Assembly (NCBI GenBank): GCA_964615505.1
Contig: CAZTOR010000020.1
Coordinates: 1 to 7,889, forward strand
Length of the DNA: 7,889 nucleotides
From: ARS21 sp964615505
GTDB lineage: Archaea > Nanobdellota > Nanobdellia > UBA10117 > ARS21
Reading direction: 5' to 3'
Part shown: positions 5,686 through 7,889 of the stretch, piece after piece
Layout of the letters: each line of letters starts with the position of its first letter
Position numbering within the stretch: position 1 is the first letter of the stretch
Notes under the pieces: model-generated
What the model was told of the DNA's origin: nothing
The model's database searches: none
What the model saw: the letters and a program-made list of their open reading frames with translations, nothing else
Made by a program: the position numbers and the translations under genes

Positions 5686-5958
5686 ATGGATGTAGAATTT
5701 TCTGATAAAAAACTTGACTTGAAAGATAGACGAAGATTTCAAGAAATTATTTCTAAAAGTAAAATAACTCGTAACTTTTCAAAAATTAGATTAAGATTAA
5801 AAAGGTACGAGAAAGGAGGTAGCCGTTCTAAATTTTCAGTGAGTGCTGAAGCAGAAACTCCTGATGGAAAGGTACTTCATTCTGAAGGAGTTGATTGGAG
5901 ATTTGGTGTAGCTCTGAAAGAGACTATTTCAAAATTGATGAAACAGTTAAGACGGTAA
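5686..5958 (+). CDS. S30AE/HPF-like ribosome-associated protein
   Basis: This 90-residue basic protein resembles the short ribosome hibernation factor family (HPF/RaiA, S30AE domain). The pattern is an N-terminal helix, a strand IRLRLKRYEKGGSRSKFSVS, a second strand AEAETPDGKVLHSEG, then DWRFGVALKETISKLMKQLRR. The last part matches the family's typical aromatic/acidic turn followed by a helix with A-hydrophobic-x(4)-hydrophobic-x-K-L-x-x-Q-hydrophobic-R. Such proteins occupy the mRNA/tRNA channel of the small subunit and silence idle ribosomes. The usual N-terminal beta-strand of the domain is only weakly recognisable here, so the match is to the second half. Promoter spacing implies a leaderless mRNA of its own, and its neighbours are ndk and infB, consistent with a translation-linked role. 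I rely on pattern recognition, not alignment. Confidence 0.65.
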   Translation: MDVEFSDKKLDLKDRRRFQEIISKSKITRNFSKIRLRLKRYEKGGSRSKFSVSAEAETPDGKVLHSEGVDWRFGVALKETISKLMKQLRR

Positions 5959-5960
5959 TC

Positions 5961-5968
5961 TTATAAAT
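5961..5968 (+). promoter_or_regulatory. TATA box of ndk
   Basis: TTATAAAT starts 27 nt upstream of ATG 5988 and only 2 nt after the HPF-like stop codon. This is the closest match to a canonical archaeal TATA box in the window. No Shine-Dalgarno precedes the ATG, so a leaderless transcript is predicted. Confidence 0.7.
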
Positions 5969-5987
5969 ATAAATAATTAGCAAAGTT

Positions 5988-6467
5988 ATGGTCAATCAAA
6001 CTCTTGTATTAATTAAACCAGACGGTGTTCAACGAGCAATTTCCGGAGAAATTATAACTCGTTTTGAAAATGCAGGTATGAAAATTATTGGTATGAAAAT
6101 GGTTTGGGTTGATGAAAAATTATCTAAAACTCATTATTCTGAACATATATCAAAACCATTCTTTAAAGGATTAGATGAATTTATTCGTTCAGGTCCAGTT
6201 ATTGCCATGGTACTTGAAGGAGTAGATGTAGTTAATAATGTTAGGCGAATTGTTGGTTCTACTGCTCCAGGAGAGGCACTACCTGGAACAATTCGTGGAG
6301 ATTATGCTCACCACACCTATGAATATGCTGATCGTAAAGGAAAATCAATCGCAAACATAATCCATGCTTCAGGAAGTGAAGAAGAATCTAAAAAGGAAGT
6401 CTCACTATGGTTTGAAGATTCAGAATTGCATTCTTACAAGCGAGCAGATGAACATATAGTATTTTGA
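5988..6467 (+). CDS. ndk: Nucleoside diphosphate kinase
   Basis: The 159-residue enzyme transfers the gamma-phosphate of ATP to NDPs through a phospho-histidine intermediate. The family motifs are in order: TLVLIKPDGVQR (Lys10), FENAGMKI, HYSEHISKPFF, SGPVIAMVLEG, RRIVGST (Thr92), PGTIRGD (Arg103) and NIIHASGS with Asn123 and the catalytic His126. Between Arg103 and His126 there are 23 residues, against about 13 in E. coli Ndk as I recall it. The extra segment HHTYEYADRKGKSIA lies just before the active-site His, in a region that differs between NDK subfamilies. I have the impression that this longer form is common in DPANN archaea and CPR bacteria, which would need a search to confirm. The phrase HASGS replaces the usual HGSDS. 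In many archaea ndk lies directly before infB; here an MFS gene separates them. Confidence 0.95.
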   Translation: MVNQTLVLIKPDGVQRAISGEIITRFENAGMKIIGMKMVWVDEKLSKTHYSEHISKPFFKGLDEFIRSGPVIAMVLEGVDVVNNVRRIVGSTAPGEALPGTIRGDYAHHTYEYADRKGKSIANIIHASGSEEESKKEVSLWFEDSELHSYKRADEHIVF

Positions 6468-6484
6468 TATCTAATTAGCTAATA

Positions 6485-6492
6485 TTTAAATA
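6485..6492 (+). promoter_or_regulatory. TATA box of the MFS transporter gene
   Basis: TTTAAATA starts 29 nt before ATG 6514, the same spacing as at the other promoters here. This decides the start codon: the upstream TTG at 6499 would lie only 14 nt from the box start, before the expected transcription start. A perfect 10-bp palindrome, ATTAGCTAAT (6474-6483), abuts the box on its upstream side. Confidence 0.6.
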
Positions 6493-6513
6493 TAATTTTT
6501 GATAATTATTTTA

Positions 6514-7782
6514 ATGAGACTTATTAAAACAAAATATAATTTTAAAATTGCAAATAGTATAAATTTTTTTAGAAGCCTATCTACTGCCTTAATTTATGTT
6601 TTTCTTCCATTATATTATTTTCATCTTGGAATCAATCTAGTAAATATTGGAACAATTATTGCAATCTCAGTTATAGCAACTAATATTACTAAGTTATATG
6701 CGGGTTCATTAGCTGACAACTTTAATCGTAAAAAGATTATGTTGGCAGGTATGATTACTATGACATTAACAAATTTAAGTTTATTATTTTTCACCTCTGA
6801 ACTCTTTTTTATTATCAGAGGTATAATATTTGGAATTTCTTATGCGATATTCATTCCCGCATACTCGAGTTATGTATGGGACATATCTGAAAAAACAAAA
6901 TTATCAACTCATAATGCAATTCGTTCAATGTATAGATACTCAGGAATAATATTGGCTCCGCCTATCGGAGGTATACTAATTTACTTTTACGGATTCAGTG
7001 CATTATTTTTAGCCTCATTCATTATAGGAACAATAGTATTTGCATTAATTAATTCCTTAACAGATTTCAAACACAAAAATAAAATTCCTGTTTTCTCCAA
7101 AGTTATTGGGACTTATCGAAATATTGCTCTAACTGAAGGTTTTAGTATATTATCGCTAATACACCTAATTAAAGCAACCTTTGATTTAATTTGGTATACT
7201 TTTATCCTGATCTATCTAAAAGACGTGATAGGTTATGATTTTTGGCAAGCAGGATTAGTAATAACTGGTTCATATATCTTATTATTGCCTTTCCAAATAC
7301 CTTTAGGTAGATTATCTGATAAATTTCATTCTAAATGGCTAATTATTCCAGGTTTTATATTATTGGGATCATCGATGAAACTCTTCTTTATTTTTGATAA
7401 TTTTTTGGCATATGTACTTTTTGCAGGAGGAGTTGCAGTGAGTTTATTATCAATAGGGAGACCAATCTATGTTAGATTGGCTGAAATGACGCCCTATAGC
7501 AAACATGGTCAAGCATTAGCTTTATTTGAGGCAATTTCCTGGGGAATGGCAGCAATTGTGTTATTTTATGTTGGAAAATTGGCTGAAAAAACATCGATTT
7601 TAGAGATTATTAACCACTCTGCAACATTTGCAATTGGAACCGGTTTTATTCTTATATTATTTCATCGGAAAATTAGGTGGCGATATGGAAATCATTTGAA
7701 GAGACATCATTTCATGAAACTTCATACTCCGATTGACAGATTCGTTGATTCATTCCCGTTATTATCCAAAGGATTCAAATAA
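6514..7782 (+). CDS. Major facilitator superfamily (MFS) transporter
   Basis: This 422-residue integral membrane protein has about twelve hydrophobic helices in two halves joined by a basic cytoplasmic loop (about residues 180-225, containing DFKHKNK). The MFS motif A between helices 2 and 3 reads AGSLADNFNRKK (63-74), with the central Gly replaced by Asn71. Its degenerate partner in the second half is GRLSDKFHSKW (265-275). RGIIFGISYAIFIPAYSSYV (103-122) and GIILAPPIGGIL (144-155) fit helices 4 and 5 of drug/sugar-type MFS exporters. The C-terminal tail (about 394-422) is basic and His-containing. The substrate cannot be told. I start at ATG 6514, not TTG 6499, because of TATA spacing. Its position between ndk and infB is unexpected and may reflect an insertion into an old translation cluster, although its base composition does not stand out from the neighbours. 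Confidence 0.9.
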   Translation: MRLIKTKYNFKIANSINFFRSLSTALIYVFLPLYYFHLGINLVNIGTIIAISVIATNITKLYAGSLADNFNRKKIMLAGMITMTLTNLSLLFFTSELFFIIRGIIFGISYAIFIPAYSSYVWDISEKTKLSTHNAIRSMYRYSGIILAPPIGGILIYFYGFSALFLASFIIGTIVFALINSLTDFKHKNKIPVFSKVIGTYRNIALTEGFSILSLIHLIKATFDLIWYTFILIYLKDVIGYDFWQAGLVITGSYILLLPFQIPLGRLSDKFHSKWLIIPGFILLGSSMKLFFIFDNFLAYVLFAGGVAVSLLSIGRPIYVRLAEMTPYSKHGQALALFEAISWGMAAIVLFYVGKLAEKTSILEIINHSATFAIGTGFILILFHRKIRWRYGNHLKRHHFMKLHTPIDRFVDSFPLLSKGFK

Positions 7783-7797
7783 CTGGAACCTAAAGCC

Positions 7798-7805
7798 TTT
7801 TAAAC
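7798..7805 (+). promoter_or_regulatory. TATA box of infB (leadered transcript)
   Basis: TTTTAAAC, preceded by GCC, starts 45 nt before ATG 7843. With the 27-29 nt rule seen at the other promoters, transcription should start near 7825-7827, leaving a leader of about 16-18 nt that contains a Shine-Dalgarno. The TATA core with its preceding CC resembles the rps17e and ychF promoters. Confidence 0.5.
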
Positions 7806-7828
7806 TAAAAATGGAGCTCTATTTCAAT

Positions 7829-7832
7829 GGAG
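7829..7832 (+). promoter_or_regulatory. Shine-Dalgarno of infB
   Basis: GGAG (in GGAGTG) lies 10 nt upstream of ATG 7843. It falls inside the short leader predicted from the TATA box position, so the two predictions support each other. Confidence 0.5.
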
Positions 7833-7842
7833 TGTGCCCAAA

Positions 7843-7889
7843 ATGACAATAAGACAACCAATCATTACAGTTCTTGGCCATGTAGATCA
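7843..7889 (+). CDS. infB: Translation initiation factor aIF5B/IF2, N-terminal fragment
   Basis: Only 15 complete codons are visible before the right edge: MTIRQPIITVLGHVD. This matches the start of archaeal aIF5B, where RQPIxxVLGHVDHGKT leads into the GTP-binding P-loop. The factor is a ribosome-dependent GTPase that promotes subunit joining and initiator tRNA positioning. Archaeal and eukaryotic forms start almost directly at the G domain, as here, whereas bacterial IF2 has a long N-terminal region first. The ATG is preferred over GTG 7834, three codons upstream, because of the Shine-Dalgarno and because the family normally begins very close to this motif. The rest of the gene is outside the window. 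Confidence 0.9.
   Translation, partial: MTIRQPIITVLGHVD

Noticed and set aside
5813..5820. A perfect Shine-Dalgarno-like AAGGAGGT inside the HPF-like gene
   Set aside because: It encodes Lys-Gly-Gly of the conserved strand turn, and no ATG follows at a suitable distance, so an internal start is unlikely.
7811..7846. An 11-codon reading frame (MELYFNGVCPK) ending in an ATGA overlap with infB, possible leader peptide or attenuator
   Set aside because: Its ATG lies upstream of the transcription start predicted from the TATA box at 7798 (about 7825-7827), so it would not be on the mRNA. It has no Shine-Dalgarno of its own.

Overview
The window reads as a gene-dense, AT-rich archaeal chromosome segment with every gene on the + strand. 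The archaeal assignment rests on four families: an S17e ribosomal protein, an Alba chromatin protein, a YchF of the archaeal type, and the first codons of an aIF5B/IF2 gene (RQPIITVLGHVD). TATA boxes lie at a fixed distance upstream of several start codons, which also fits Archaea. Two traits hint at a DPANN-type lineage: a short S30AE/HPF-like protein, and a nucleoside diphosphate kinase with a roughly 10-residue insertion before the catalytic histidine. That placement is inference, and the window cannot fix the phylum.

Layout. (1) Positions 1-907: the end of an unidentified protein with a (HEEHEQ)n metal-binding tail, encoded by five identical 18-bp repeats, followed 2 nt later by a ZIP-family divalent metal transporter. 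This looks like a metal-handling operon entering from the left. (2) 958-2139: YchF GTPase with its own TATA box. (3) 2183-5654: one apparent operon holding rpS17e, Alba, a sugar-1-phosphate nucleotidyltransferase, GlmS and a GNAT acetyltransferase. Spacings are 10 nt, 2 nt, 1-nt overlap and 4-nt overlap. (4) 5686-7782: three genes, each with its own TATA box: an S30AE/HPF-like ribosome factor, NDK and an MFS transporter. (5) 7843 to the end: the start of infB (aIF5B).

How the genes may work together. Most of the window is translation and housekeeping (S17e, aIF5B, YchF, HPF-like, NDK). The distinctive part is the nucleotidyltransferase-GlmS-GNAT trio. GlmS makes glucosamine-6-phosphate. The nucleotidyltransferase ends exactly where GlmU-type enzymes would continue into a left-handed beta-helix acetyltransferase domain. 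The translationally coupled GNAT could supply the missing acetylation, giving a split, partly eukaryote-like (GNA1-type) route to UDP-GlcNAc. Phosphoglucosamine mutase would have to be encoded elsewhere.

Transcription and translation signals fall into two classes. Promoter-proximal genes (ychF, rps17e, HPF-like, ndk, MFS) have a TATA box starting 27-29 nt before the ATG and no Shine-Dalgarno, which predicts leaderless mRNAs. Internal genes (ZIP, Alba, glmS) and infB carry recognisable Shine-Dalgarno sequences. No gene-free stretch exceeds 60 nt, and I saw no RNA genes, insertion sequences or CRISPR arrays.
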